This document shows positions 45,062 through 56,883 of a DNA stretch of 64,000 bases, piece by piece. The notes under the pieces were generated by a model. That model worked only from the letters and a program-made list of their open reading frames with translations, searched no databases and was not told where the DNA came from. Both the position numbers and the translations under genes were made by a program. Positions within the stretch are counted from its first letter, which is position 1. Every line of letters starts with the position of its first letter. Origin of the DNA: Rutpela maculata (Eukaryota > Arthropoda > Insecta > Coleoptera > Cerambycidae); the NCBI GenBank assembly GCA_936432065.2, contig OW386286.2, forward strand, positions 262,341,987 to 262,405,986. The letters are read 5' to 3'.

Positions 45062-45337
45062 ATGGCATCTGAAACTATTCTTAATCAGAGAAGAAGTGCT
45101 AAAGCTGCAATTATGAGAATTGGAAACTTTTTGTCAAAAAATGAAGGGCAAGAGTTAGTTTTATAGTACACGACAAGAGAGGAAGCTTTAAAGCGAGCAT
45201 ATGAGAAATTTAGTGATACACAAGATGAAATTGACAGAAGTGACAGTACTTCTGATGAAACAGAAAGAATCCGGCTCGTAGGACCATATGTTGATTGTAA
45301 AGCCCTTAGTTCATGCTCCGAAAGCTCTCTAATATAA
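45062..45337 (+). pseudogene. BEL/Pao-like gag N-terminal fragment
   Basis: From ATG 45062 the frame reads MASETILNQRRSAKAA, then IMRIGNFLSKNEG. After an in-frame TAG (45164-45166) it continues in the same frame with LKRAYEKFSDTQDEIDRSD ... ETERIR, stopping at 45335. A charged R-R-x-x-K-A start, an Arg-Ile-x-x-Phe-Leu segment and a Y-x-x-F-x-x-x-Q-x-E-I helix are the pattern of the DUF1759-type domain at the start of BEL/Pao Gag-Pol. No protease, RT or integrase follows. The fit is by motif style only and needs a profile search. Confidence 0.45.
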
Positions 45338-45339
45338 CT

Positions 45340-45680
45340 TTCAACAACAGCTATTATATTCCCATAGGAGCAGGGAAATGTTCTTGTATTAAAACTTGAT
45401 CTTGGATTATTAACAATTTATTCTATTTTCTTAATAGTTTTTTACAACAATAATTATAATTTCTTTGACAGTTTTTTCTTAATTCTGACACTCGCACACT
45501 CAATAATATTTACTACTAAATATAAGAGAGTTGGGGTTTCCCCAACATAAGTGTTAAAAGAAGATAATAAAGCTGTGTATTCAATATACACAACACATAA
45601 ACATTTTCATAATAAAGGAAACATATTCCGTTTCCAAAACGTCAGCAAAATAAATTGTTTTTATATTTTTGTTTGTAAAA
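45340..45680. other. AT-rich spacer
   Basis: Nothing recognised between the gag-like fragment and the minus-strand LINE. Confidence 0.45.
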
Positions 45681-45689
45681 AAAACGCCC

Positions 45690-46745
45690 TCTAACTTCTC
45701 CTTTGACGAAAAAGTCTTCTTCTTTTTCTTTTAGCGGTGCGACGAAAGGTCGCCGCACTCAGGCCTTGTGCCCATTGTGCTACCGCTACGAGTTTAGGGA
45801 ATACCCTCATTCAGACCGGATTCTAACCCGAAGGCCAAAATCCTTCCTACGGAGGCACTCCCTGTTTCTTCCAGCACCAGATAACCAGTGCCGAAGTGTT
45901 TGTGCCTCAAGTTCATAAGACTAGGGCAGGAAATTAGGGCGTGGATGGAAGTTACCTTCTGGTTCCCGCAGAACCTGCAGTCGGGGCTGTTGACTTAGTC
46001 GCGGGATTTGTTCTGCTCGCTTCGGCAAAGGCCCTGATATAAGGAGCTTCGCTTGCCGAAGTCCTGGGTAGAAGGCCCAGAAGTCAAAGAACTGGGAACG
46101 AGACCAGTTCTTTATTGACTTCTTGGCAGTTGATCTTAGGTAGCCGACAGCCGGCTCCAGACCCAGTAGGGGTCGCTGACAGCCTTCCCTGGCCAGAGCA
46201 TCTGCTTGCTCGTTACCCTCAATGTTGCTGTATCCAGGTACCCAGAGACGTTTGACCCAGTTGGATGAGCCAAGTTCACAGAGAACCTGTTTACAGTTTT
46301 AAACCAGTATTGACTTGGTCCTGACTGACGAGGGCCGCTTGACTATCGCTACCTATGTATATATGTTTATTGGAGTGTTTCCTTCGGATATTCTCCTGTG
46401 CCCAGACTAAAATAGCAAAGATTTCATTCTGGAAAACAGTGGTAAAGCTACCCAGGGCATGAGAAAGTTCAACCCTGTGTCTTACACCGTAAATCTCCGC
46501 TTCGGCACCTTCCTCAAACCCAGATTCATCCGTCAACCAGACAATATCGGCAGACCTGAGTGTCCTCAAGTGGGTTCCAGTCCTATTAATGATGACAACC
46601 TTAGAGGGTTCTGAGAAGCAGAAAGCAGACACCATGTCATCACTCCTTGCCTCCAGAAGCGAGTGAGACCCTATCGCGTCAGATAGAACCCTTGAGTGAC
46701 CTAGTGATTCTCCTCCAACCCTACACTGAGAGTTAAGAAATTAAC
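45690..46745 (-). pseudogene. R1/I-like LINE, RNase H and 3' end
   Basis: Minus-strand frame from about 46740: GESLGHSRVLSDAIG, then an RNase H domain with WLTDESGFEEGAEAEIYG, VFQNEIFAILVWAQENIR and YIGSDSQAAL (catalytic D, E, D). A frame break near 46300 follows, then LWVPGYSNIEGNEQADALAR (fourth catalytic D). It then reads into NWSRSQFFDFWAFYP and a short 3' region rich in GGCGACC ending near 45690. The RNase H strips RNA from the RNA:DNA hybrid in LINEs of the I/R1 group. The RT is missing, and there are frame breaks, so this is a dead 5'-truncated copy. G+C is well above the flanks. Confidence 0.82.
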
Positions 46746-46749
46746 TTGA

Positions 46750-47485
46750 AACTCACTCACTTTCGTGCGAACCATCAACGGGACGGTTACGTGACGTGGA
46801 CGGACCAGTAGAAAATGATACCAGCAACTGACCCACTGCTTACAGAGGGTTTTAATTTGTAACTATTTCTAATCTCTCAAATTATCTGAATCATGACTTT
46901 TTAATTGATGTAATCATTAATATAAAGCGATTTTAGTAAATTAAAGTTATTATCATGCGTTAATTTTTAATTAAAATAAAGTGTTAATATGTTCGGAACA
47001 ATTAACTGAAACATTCAAATCAAAGGTAATATTCCACACAAAATGCGAGCTAAGATTTTATCTAGTAACCACATTGTAACTATAGTAACTACACTGTAAA
47101 AAAACAATTTATTACGGAAATGTAAACCGTTGAAGTACAGCAAATTGATAGTTGAAAAAAAAATAGCCACAGCCGAGGAAGTAGAATTTCATTAAATCCA
47201 ACCACTAATGATATAAGTTGAGAATGCAATCGTTAGTTTCAGAACAAATAATGCACTCGAAGCGTGCAGGGAATCATTGCATTTTCCGCTCTATTTATTT
47301 CAATATCCAATCGACTATCACAGTAGGGCAAAGGAAGCTGCGGTATATAAATCAACATTTTCTAGAGAGCTCAAAACCTCAATATGATAATTGTTGTAAA
47401 CACATGATATATGATTTAATCTACAAGTAAAACCGTAACCAGACTTAAAGGAAGATGAAATCATAATAGTGCAGTCAATCTGTCA
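46750..47485. other. Unassigned stretch
   Basis: Short open frames without domains; no repeat seen. Confidence 0.4.
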
Positions 47486-47490
47486 TTTGA

Positions 47491-48620
47491 CCCGTGAATA
47501 ATTCCTACAAGAGATTTTCTTTTTTATATTATAGAGGAGGTTGCCTCAATCATTAATTCAAGTTTTCCATCAAAAATATCGTGTCCGCAACAACAGCCAT
47601 ATTGAAAAAATGACGGCGGTCAAAATTGGTTTTTCTCGATTATCTTATTCCGTTAGTTTTACCCTAAAATTAGCTATTACTAATATTGTATTGAATAAAA
47701 TAATTTTTCTCTATTGTTATTACTTTACGATTTATAGCCGACAGAATGGAAAAATTTGTGCTTCGCTGCAAATTTTTGCAATTATCTCGGTTCCCGTTAT
47801 TTTCACCTAATAATTAGTTACTACCAATATTGTAGATCATAACTTTTCCTAAAACTTTTATCCAAACAATTTTTTTCTACGCACAACTGTTAAAAAAATT
47901 ACAGCAGCTCGAAGATTGAAGAAGTTTCTTGAATTTCGAAAACATTTCTTGAATTTCGAAAACATTTCTTGAATTTCGAAAACATGTTTGTCCCGTTGTT
48001 TCGACGTTATTAATACTCATTATTTTTTTTTAAATAAAAATCTTGTATTTCTGCTTAATCAATAAGATAGACTTACAGTAGTATTATTTCTTTAAAAAAA
48101 ATTAATTTTATCTGAATTTTTCTAGTTTTTACTGATCTGTCACTCCAATTTTTCTCTACTCCTAATACTTTATGATTTACACTCTTCCAAAAATGTGAAT
48201 ATTTATTCTTCACTACATATTTTTGCAATTATCTCTGTCCAATTACTCTTACTAAGTACGTAGCTATTATCATATTGTAGATTATAAAGGAAGGGTATCG
48301 ATAAGGCCCTTATAAATTAAAGCAACTCGAAAATTTATTGTTTTTCAAACTTAGAGCTGCTGTGATTTTTAAACAATTGACCGTAAAAGAAAATTCTTAT
48401 TTAAAAATTTTCTTCTACAATATTGATAATAACTAATTACAACATAGGAGCAACGAGGACTGAGATAATTGCAAGTATCTGCAGCGAAGCACAAATTTAC
48501 ACCATTCTGACGGCAGTAAAACGTAAGTTTAAACAAAGTTGTAGCTTTTTCATTTCCTACAATATTGGTAATACCTAATCTTAGAGTAGAATAAATTTCC
48601 TTGTAGGAATTATTCACGGG
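47491..48620. repeat. 1.13-kb inverted-repeat element
   Basis: The termini are an exact 20-bp pair: CCCGTGAATAATTCCTACAA (47491-47510) and TTGTAGGAATTATTCACGGG (48601-48620). Further in, a diverged arm pair shares AAATTTGTGCTTCGCTGCA near 47752 and TGCAGCGAAGCACAAATTT near 48479, then TTGCAATTATCTCGGT. A third, direct copy of that block is near 48195-48275. Non-coding; probably a non-autonomous transposon. Confidence 0.85.
47925..47987 (+). repeat. 22-bp triplicate
   Basis: TTTCTTGAATTTCGAAAACA repeated three times with a 22-bp period, inside the 47491-48620 element. Confidence 0.95.
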
Positions 48621-48624
48621 TACC

Positions 48625-49075
48625 CCTATTTATTTGCCCTACCGAAAGTATTATGTCTAGAAGTACAGGATGTTCACCCACATGCCGTGGCTCTACGGAC
48701 TGTATTATAAATGCAGTAGAAAAATGTGACTAACTTTTAATTAATTGGAATTAGATATCAAAAGTGTATTTATTATTTCCACAATAAATTCTCAGCCAAT
48801 GTATTCTTCTAAAACTCTTTGAGTGAATTATACTTCTAACATTAGGTTTAAAGAGATTTTGTTCATTATATAAAGAGACTGAGCAGTCTTACCTTTTCTT
48901 CTGTTTAGAGTTGGCTTTTATGTTGTTCAATCTGGCCAGATGATTAATTGCTAGCTCCCTGTAACAACACAAAAAAGTAGCGTCAGTAGTGATTAGTTCA
49001 AAGTAAAATAACGAAACGAAAGTGTACATCGACGCGACGTGACGGTCTCGATATGATGTATTACCAGTTCATTTT
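48625..49075. other. Unassigned spacer
   Basis: No gene or repeat recognised. Confidence 0.4.
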
Positions 49076-49077
49076 TT

Positions 49078-49400
49078 ACTTCCACATCCAGTGGAAGTAT
49101 AGTAACGACAAACAAATTTTTATTGTTCAGATAGGCTTAAAATGTCATGAAACGTCGAGATTTTAAGTTTGAGCGAAAAAAAATTTCTGTCTGTCTGTCT
49201 GTAACTTTTTTTTTGTGCGCACGTTTACTCTGGAACCGTTTAAGATACTGACTTGAAATTTGGTACACGTATGTACTTTAATTCTGAAACTAGATTATAT
49301 TTTCATGTTGTTCCGACGACGGGTTGGGTAAATTGGGGTAAATTTGTTTTAAATGAGTAAATCAAGCAGGTAAGAGTCCATAAAATTTTTATTTAGTATA
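49078..49400 (+). repeat. ACTTCCAC dispersed repeat, interrupted copy, left part
   Basis: Opens with ACTTCCACATCCAGTGGAAG and follows the same internal order as 22911-23595 up to ATTTAGTATA, where the foldback 49401-51046 begins; resumes at 51047. Confidence 0.9.
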
Positions 49401-51046
49401 CCGGGTGAGTCACGAATTGCGCTCGCCCCGATATCTCCTAAAATATTTGGAATAGAAAATTGAAATGTGGAGGGCTTATTACACGACTAAAATGCCATCT
49501 TTTCAATAAAAAATCAAGTTTGGTGCACATCCGGTTTGACCGGAAATGCCCACAACTTTCGATTTTTAAATGGAACACCCTATATATTTTTACATTTTTG
49601 GAATCTAGAGGAAATTTTGAATACAATACATCCATTTTGGTCACTTTTTGATAAACATTAAAAAGTTTATTAAAAAATCTATTTCTGAATCCAGAGTGCT
49701 GTGGTGCCCAAAACATATTTTAGTTTGTGTGCTACGTTACTATAAAAATACAAAGAGCAATATGATTGCATTACTTAATTGTCTAGAGGCGTTTAAAATT
49801 TTCAAATGTGATTTTTACCCACTAACTCGGTTTTTTTAAATGGGAAGTTAATCGTTCACCAACAATTTTAAATACCTCATTTTCATACGAATCTAATGAT
49901 ACCAAAATTTTGAAATTCCGCTCAGAAATATTTGAGATTTCAGCCAAAATACAATGCAACCAAGCTTTCAGAAACATGCTACTAATAGATAATAGATTAG
50001 TGAGCTTTGGAAACTAAAATGACACATTTCTGTGTAAATCTGGTAACCTAATAACATTGGAAACATCATAGTAGCCATTGAATGTAATAAAACAATATCA
50101 GCTGCCAGACAGATAAAAAATAAAGCGTTAGTTATAAAGTTATTTATAGGCCCGATATTTATGTTCATTTAAATAAAACTCTGAAAACCGTACTGATGTC
50201 GCATTCTATTGCTAATTTCCTTGTGGATGTAACTGTGTTTACCTCAACACACCTATGCTAAACTTACTTGTAACGTTCTTTGCGCTCACAATTATTAAAT
50301 GTTTGATAGCTCAAGAGTGCCTATAACTACACGAGTCTGTCTGGCAGCTGATATTGTTTTATTACATTCAATGGCTACTATGATGTTTCCAATGTTATTA
50401 GGTTACCAGATTTACACAGAAATGTGTCATTTTAGTTTCCAAAGCCCACTAATCTATTATCTATTAGCCGCATGTTTCTGAAAGCTTGGTTGCATTGTAT
50501 TTTGGCTGAAATCTCAAATATTTCTGAGCGGAATTTCAAAATTTTGGTATCAATAGATTCGTATGAAAATGAGGTATTTAAAATTGTTGGTGAACGATTA
50601 ACTTCCCATTTAAAAAAACCGAGTTAGTGGGTAAAAATCACATTTGAAAATTTTAGACGCCTCTAGACAATTAAGTAATGCAATCATATTGCTCTTTGTA
50701 TTTTTATAGTAACGTAGCACACAAACTAAAATATGTTTTGGGCACCACAGCACTCTGGATTCAGAAATAGATTTTTTAATAAACTTTTTAATGTTTATCA
50801 AAAAGTGACCAAAATGGATGTATTGTATTCAAAATTTCCTCTAGATTCCAAAAATGTAAAAATATATAGTGTTCCATTTAAAAATCGAAAGTTGTGGGCA
50901 TTTCCAGTCAAACCGGATGTGCACCAAACTTGATTTTTTATTGAAAAGATGGCATTTTAGTCGTGTAATAAGCCCTCCACATTTCAATTTTCTATTCCAA
51001 ATATTTTAGGAGATATCGGGGCGAGCGCAATTCGTGACTCACCCGG
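49401..51046. mobile_element. 1646-bp foldback element with near-identical arms
   Basis: Starts CCGGGTGAGTCACGAATTGC at 49401 and ends with its exact complement at 51046, each next to TA (49399-49400, 51047-51048). Arms 49401-50112 and 50337-51046 are about 710 bp each and nearly identical: only a handful of differences and a 3-bp indel are seen when read base by base. The loop is 224 bp. Open frames in the arms mirror each other and carry no domain. Insertion in TA fits a Tc1/mariner-type non-autonomous element. The target, a dispersed repeat, is known uninterrupted from 23225-23245. Confidence 0.95.
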
Positions 51047-51171
51047 TATACAAGAGAAGCTAAGGTCTCAAAAAAATTTTTGGCATTAGTCACTCCCATT
51101 ACCACCCCCACCCCCTTATTAAAGGGGATGAAAAAAAATGGTGATTTAGTGTATGTACAAAAACCAGAAAC
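51047..51171 (+). repeat. ACTTCCAC dispersed repeat, interrupted copy, right part
   Basis: TATACAAGAGAAGCTAAGGT resumes the repeat right of the foldback. The copy stops at ACCAGAAAC (51171) where LINE-like sequence begins, so the distal part is lost. Confidence 0.88.
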
Positions 51172-51860
51172 AAAGGAGTACCGTACTATCTAATAAACAA
51201 GATAATAAAGGCCTGCCTTCATGAAACCACTGACATACAGTGATTCGGACAAATGACGGAAACTAGACAAAAGTACAGAGGAGTCAAACAAGGATGCCCC
51301 TATCCCCTCGACTATTCACCACGGTCCTAGACCAAGTAATACAAAACACAATAAGGAAAACACCAAATATCAACGAAGACACGGAAAACTGAGATGGCCT
51401 CCTAATCGTCGCAGAAGAAGAGCAACAAATTCTCAACTTCCTAGAAAACATGAAACCGCATCTAGACACATCTGGGCTGAAAATGAACTTCAAGAAAAAT
51501 CTAATTATGGAGCGAGACCCGCCAACAAGAGAGAGTGGAGAAAAATACAAAATAGGTGACTACTTCCTAAGAAAACGGAAGTAACCAAACATACTGAAAA
51601 AGAAAAGCGAGGGAAAAAATGAATTCCACAAAGAAATCGCAGCGATATATACTCTACCAGAATTAGAAACGGAGGAATCAGAAGTCTCAGAAGAAGAAGA
51701 AGACTTGTAGAAGCAGAAGTACAAAAATAGGAGCAAAAACAGCAGCGACACAACGCGGCAACATATCTCACAAGAAGACCCAGAATAGGCAGAAGTCCAG
51801 AACCAAAAATACAACAAAAGGGAGCTTATACGCCACAATGCGGTAACGCATCTCACAAAT
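51172..51860 (+). pseudogene. LINE reverse transcriptase fragment
   Basis: Plus-strand reading across frameshifts gives YRGVKQGCP(x)SPRLFTTVLD near 51270-51330, then VIQNTIRKTPNINEDTEN, LIVAEEEQQILNFLENMKPH and LDTSGLKMNFKKN near 51400-51500. This is the motif series around and after the YxDD box, with the box itself destroyed. Similar to the minus-strand remnant at 21620-22165. A purine-rich tail (51600-51740) follows. Minus-strand open frames across this piece are shadows. Confidence 0.6.
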
Positions 51861-51864
51861 ACCT

Positions 51865-53390
51865 ACACCTTTCATCCCACATTCCTTTACCATGCTCCAT
51901 ATGGCTCTCGCTGCTGGCAAGAAGCATGACCCTAATCCAACCCAGCGTGGACGTAGTAGGCCCAGGTGTATACCTGGGAGTGGCAGCAATGCCTACCGCA
52001 CGCTGGTAAATCAAACCAATCAAGTGTACTATCGAGTACGTGGCTCGGCAATACACTTCATCCAGAAAATTGAGCCAATGGAGCCAAATTCAAACGATGT
52101 TACCACCTGCTCCAGATATTTCATTAAATAACATCTTTGCAATCGTTCCAAAGGCTGTGGATCAAAGTGTCGTTGCAGAAAAATTGAATTACATTGCTTT
52201 GTTTATAATAATTGCAATCTTGTGAAATTCTAACCTGATATGGAAGAGCAAAACAACATGACAGAAGATGTAGATCCTACGAATTTCTTAGAAGGAGGAA
52301 TAAGTTGTTTGATTGTCAAATAGCAACACGCCGCCACCATCCTCTTTTATGCGATGTTTTACATATTTGCAAAATAAATTTTTCAAAGGAAACGTCAAAA
52401 ATTCAAATTTATGAATAGTTTATTTTATTTAGTTTTGGGACGCTCCGTAGAAAAAATCTTATTCATAACACGGTTGGGAAAGGTATTTTCCGACTTTCAC
52501 ATTCAGACGGGAAGTATCTAGTTATGAAAATAACAATACAATTTCGATGTGAAAACCGAATATTCCTGTGTTATAATGATATTGTATAACTTGGTAAAAT
52601 ACTGCACATACGCCAGTGAATGAAATCACTTGCGAACAAAACGCGACTTCTCATTTGGCGTACGAGAGAGTTCGTAAATTATAAAATAATAAAGGAAGGT
52701 GTGAAATGCAATTAAAAAAGCATATTTATTAAAGTAAAAAAAAAACAAATGAGAAACATTATACAAAGATTGTACTTACATTAATTATTTATGACGGGCG
52801 TTGCCTGAAGCCCAGATTTGTTTAACCAGCGAGATAACGAGTAAATTAATATTATAGATAACGGAAAGCCTGGGACCAGAAAAAAGACCCGGTAGTCACC
52901 CTAAACGACAAATAACTTTTTAAGATAATCATCCTTTGCTCCGTTTTATGATTTTATTTTATTTTATTTTTCTGTTTACAAATAAAAGGACAATTATCAT
53001 TTGGCTAGTTTATTCACAAGATATAAATAAAAACGAGGAAATCTGTGACTGCCCATACATGAATAAAGTGAATTATGATAGTGAATGTACACATATAAGA
53101 TCTTATAAAAAGGCTAAGAGGGCTTATACATAAATTGTGTCAGTTAATAGTTAGGGAGCTGGTGGTAGTTATGTGATCTTATTGTGTGACTGAAGTTGAA
53201 AGTGTAAAGACGTCATAATAAAAAGCTTTAATTAACAGAATATGCAATTAAAAAAACGCTCCTATATGATTTTATTGTGCCACTTGTTTTAAACGTTGCT
53301 TGTCAATGTGACATTGATATAAATGCAGTCGGCTGAAATCTGTGTCTGCGTATTTTTTGCAATTTAATTGTTTTAATTAATTTACGATAT
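51865..53390. other. Unassigned stretch
   Basis: A GC-balanced block at 51880-52060 may be more of the preceding element but has no recognisable motif; the rest is AT-rich with poly-A and poly-T runs. Confidence 0.4.
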
Positions 53391-53394
53391 ACTA

Positions 53395-54082
53395 AAAAAA
53401 CCGCTGCCCAAAGAATCACTACTTCCACATCCAGATTTTCTATCCAAGTCACTCACAACGAAAAAATTTTTGTATATGGAAATAATTGTTTATGGAACTT
53501 TAATAATATAATATTTGAAATCCTCTACCCCAAAAACCCACATCGGTAGCGGGGTGGGGGTGGTTATAAGGGGTGGTAGTGGGGGTGGATGAAGTAAAAA
53601 AACATTTTGAGGTTTCTGGTTCTTGTACACACACTAAATTACAATTTTTTTTCATCCCCTTTAATAATGGGGTGGGGGTGGTAAGGGAGGTGGCTAATGC
53701 CAAAATTTTTTTTGAGACCTTAGCTTCTCTTGTATATACTAAATACCAATTTTATGGACTCTTACCTGCTTGATTTACCTATTTTCCCCAAATTTACCCC
53801 AATTTACCCCCCAACTCTTCGATGGAACAAGATGAAAATATAATCTAGTTCTAGATCTCGTTAAAGTACATATGTGTACCAAATTTCAAGTCAATATCTC
53901 AAACGGTTCCAGAGTAAACGTGCGCACAAAAAAGTTACAGACAGACAGACCGACAGACAGAAATTTTTTTTTCGCTAAAACTTAAAATCTCGACGTTTCA
54001 TGACATTCTAAGCCTATTTGAACAATAAAAATTTTTTAAATTTTTTTTGTCGTTACTATACTTCAACTGGATGTGGAAGTAA
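53395..54082 (-). repeat. ACTTCCAC dispersed repeat, full copy
   Basis: Complement of the 22911-23595 copy from end to end: CCGCTGCCCAAAGAATCACT at 53401 through to GGATGTGGAAGTAATT at 54084. Best uninterrupted partner for aligning the family. Confidence 0.92.
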
Positions 54083-54085
54083 TTA

Positions 54086-55635
54086 AGTGAATTTTTTGTC
54101 GGTGTATCATATATCAAAAGTTTCGTAAAGTGATAAGAAACAATAAAACAAACTTCAGTCGTCTGTATACTGCTGCGTTTAAAGGGGGTAAATTTTCAAA
54201 AATGGAGGAAAAACGCTTCTATATTATTTTACAGTGTCAGCCACTTTGCAGGAAGCTTTGTTTATTCATAAAAAAATATTGGCTGAAGTCTGCTATTCTG
54301 ATTTTTGATTGGCTGAGGTTTCTTAATAATTACATAGGCCGACAAAAAAAAGTTTTTTGACATGCTGAAACCGATTCTGATATTAACAAAAAATCTACCG
54401 CATCAGTTTTTGTCTACTACCCCTTTTATCCCCTAAAAAGGGCAAAAAAATCTTCTTATTCTCCATCTTTCTTCGAGCGTTGCCGAATTATTTTGAAAAA
54501 CATTTTCTGCACCTTTAATTCAAGATGGCGACTCACCCCCCTCTCCCCCCAGCCCCCCAGGTTCAAAACTTGTATTTTTTATCAAATCCTCGACTTAAAC
54601 AACATATATCAAAATCATTGCTACTCCACCTTTTGCAGGGCAAAATCCCCCACTGATTGGACTATTTTCTTACTTTAACATTTTTTGCAGTAAATTGGGA
54701 ATATTTCTGAAAATCAACAAGGTACACGTCACCCAATGTTTTTCTCTATTTATGGATATAAAAACTAACTAATTAAAACCAGTGCGAAGTACAATGAAAA
54801 GTCTTAATAACGCTTTTTTTGCAAGTTAACAATTCATTTTATAAAAAAATCAGTCATGGACTTCAGCCAACCATTTTTTTTATTTATATTTTTGATAAAT
54901 GAACAATTTTATAGCAATGGCTGAAACAAGAAAGCAACATAGGTGCGTTTTTTTTGCGATTTGAAATTCATTTATTTAAAAAAATCAGCAGCAACCAAGC
55001 TCGGTAGCTCTAATCGATCTGCTATATCAATACCTTCATTCCATATTGTTGTTAATTACAATGAAATCATATACCCGTATTACCACCAGCTCCCTAGGAA
55101 AAACCGTATTATTACGTACAGTGCTTTTGCTGAATCTAATGTTAAGTATGTCCTCACAGTCTATTTTGGTTTTTTAATAATTTTTTAAAATGTTCAGAAA
55201 TTATCCAGAAGTCCTTACTGAAAATATTTGATAAAAAAAACGATATCCCACTTTATTGTATAACGAATAGATTTGTAAGAAAATTGCATACTGATAATTC
55301 TGGCTATTTAAATAACCACGGGATGTTGTAAACCATAACGGTGGAACCTTCTGGAATATATACAATAATGTACAAGTCTATCAAACTTATAGTGACCCCA
55401 ATGTTATTTAAGCTTTTAATGAGAGAGCTGCTCTTACATGCTCCATGCATATGAAGAAGTGTATTTTTCTTACCGTCTCTTAGGCAAGGGTAAAATTTTG
55501 GTTATTTTAAGCAGAATGGGCAATTTCCTTTCATCAACACATGTATTAAACAGTATCATTAATAGTTTAATTGGGAATTCGAAGGGAGCCTTTATCAAAT
55601 TGCTGTTCACACAGTATAATTTTAAATTAAATTAA
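54086..55635. other. Unassigned, with an old dispersed repeat
   Basis: 54335-54460 (TACATAGGCCGACAAAAAAAAG ... CTACCGCATCAGTTTTTGTCTAC) resembles 59315-59450. Elsewhere short open frames at 54943-55188 and 55438-55635 show no domain. Confidence 0.4.
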
Positions 55636-55639
55636 AACA

Positions 55640-56841
55640 GTTTCTTTTCATTTTAAACAAAAAAACTATTTTTATTTATGTTAAACAGTTTTTTTTGTTT
55701 TAAATAGTTTTTTTCAATGTTTTAAATACTGTTTTAGGATCGGCATCGGCCATCTACAAAATATAAGACCGATGGTACCGATGGATATTCTTACGGGTTG
55801 CATACTTAAAGTCTCTGTTGGGAATGGAATGTTTATTGTTTAGATTTAGAATGAATCAAGTGTGAGTTAAGGGGTCTATACATCCAACCTATCGACCTTC
55901 TCGGTACATTTTGAAGACGCTGGAACTCCATCTTTTGCAATGTATACCTTTGGTTCTGTTTTAGTGCAATAAATATTCATTTTTATTTTTGAACATGTTT
56001 TATTTTTGAACATGTTGATTGATGTCTATCGTCTTAAGTTCAAAATTCAAACATCGGCCATCGGCATTGGCCGATGCTCAAGTAAAAACATCGGCATCGG
56101 CCCATCGGCAAAATTCTGCCATCCGTCGAGTATGTTTAAAACATGTTTAAAACAGGTTTGAAAGTCTTACAATTAATTATTTTTTATTTATTTGCTTTTA
56201 TCATGATTAGAGAATATTATTTAGGTATTAGGCAAATCACAACTTACACACTTTTTTATTTATTATAAAAATACCTACTTTCGGTATATTGTTGCCCTAA
56301 TCTGGGCACGCTAATATACTAGTTAGGCAAATACTTTAACACACTCATTATTGGAGAACCCAATCAAAACAACTACTCTTCTAGCTAATACTGACGAAGT
56401 ATTGAATTACATTAATGTCTATTGTCTGAGTTCAAAATTCAAACTGCGGCATCGGCCGATGCTCTAGTAAAAACTCTGTTAAACTAAAATTAAATTATAC
56501 CAAGTTACTGTGTCTGCTGCTACTACTTAATGCTAGATGACGCTCTTAAACGGATTTTACAGCACTCTACAAATAACACGTTCAGTTTAGTGCAAGTGAC
56601 CACTGACAATTTGACTCATAAGAGTAAGACTACAGAAGTTATTTTTTTGTGAGTGTGTTTACTTATATTGAAATTATTTATCGCAATGGACCATCATCGG
56701 CATTTTTCCTGCTCTCCAAAATAAGAAATTTGTTTAAAACCGTCGCACTGTGTTTTAAACTGTGTTTTAAACATTTATTTAAAACATGGTGCGATGTTTT
56801 AAACATGTTTTAAACATCTTGTTTAAAATATGCCAACCCTG
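55640..56841. mobile_element. hAT-like element, right end with clustered subterminal repeats
   Basis: The right end TGCCAACCCTG at 56841 is the complement of CAGGGTTGGCA, a typical hAT terminus. Inside lie repeated GTTTTAAAC / GTTTAAAACATG motifs (55640-55735, 56130-56160, 56745-56830) and CATCGGC(A/C)-type motifs (55740-55800, 56050-56115, 56447-56465, 56690). Such clusters commonly act as transposase-binding subterminal repeats in hAT elements. The left end was not found and no transposase is visible. Confidence 0.5.
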
Positions 56842-56883
56842 GTAATAATCTAAACTGGATGTATGTATAATTAAAATGATTAC

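Noticed and set aside
49438..50933. Matching open frames in both arms of the foldback
   Set aside because: Identical because the arms are palindromic; no domain or codon bias.
51505..51856. Hydrophobic minus-strand frames (possible membrane protein)
   Set aside because: Complement of a purine-rich LINE segment; leucine/serine richness comes from GAA/AGA repeats.
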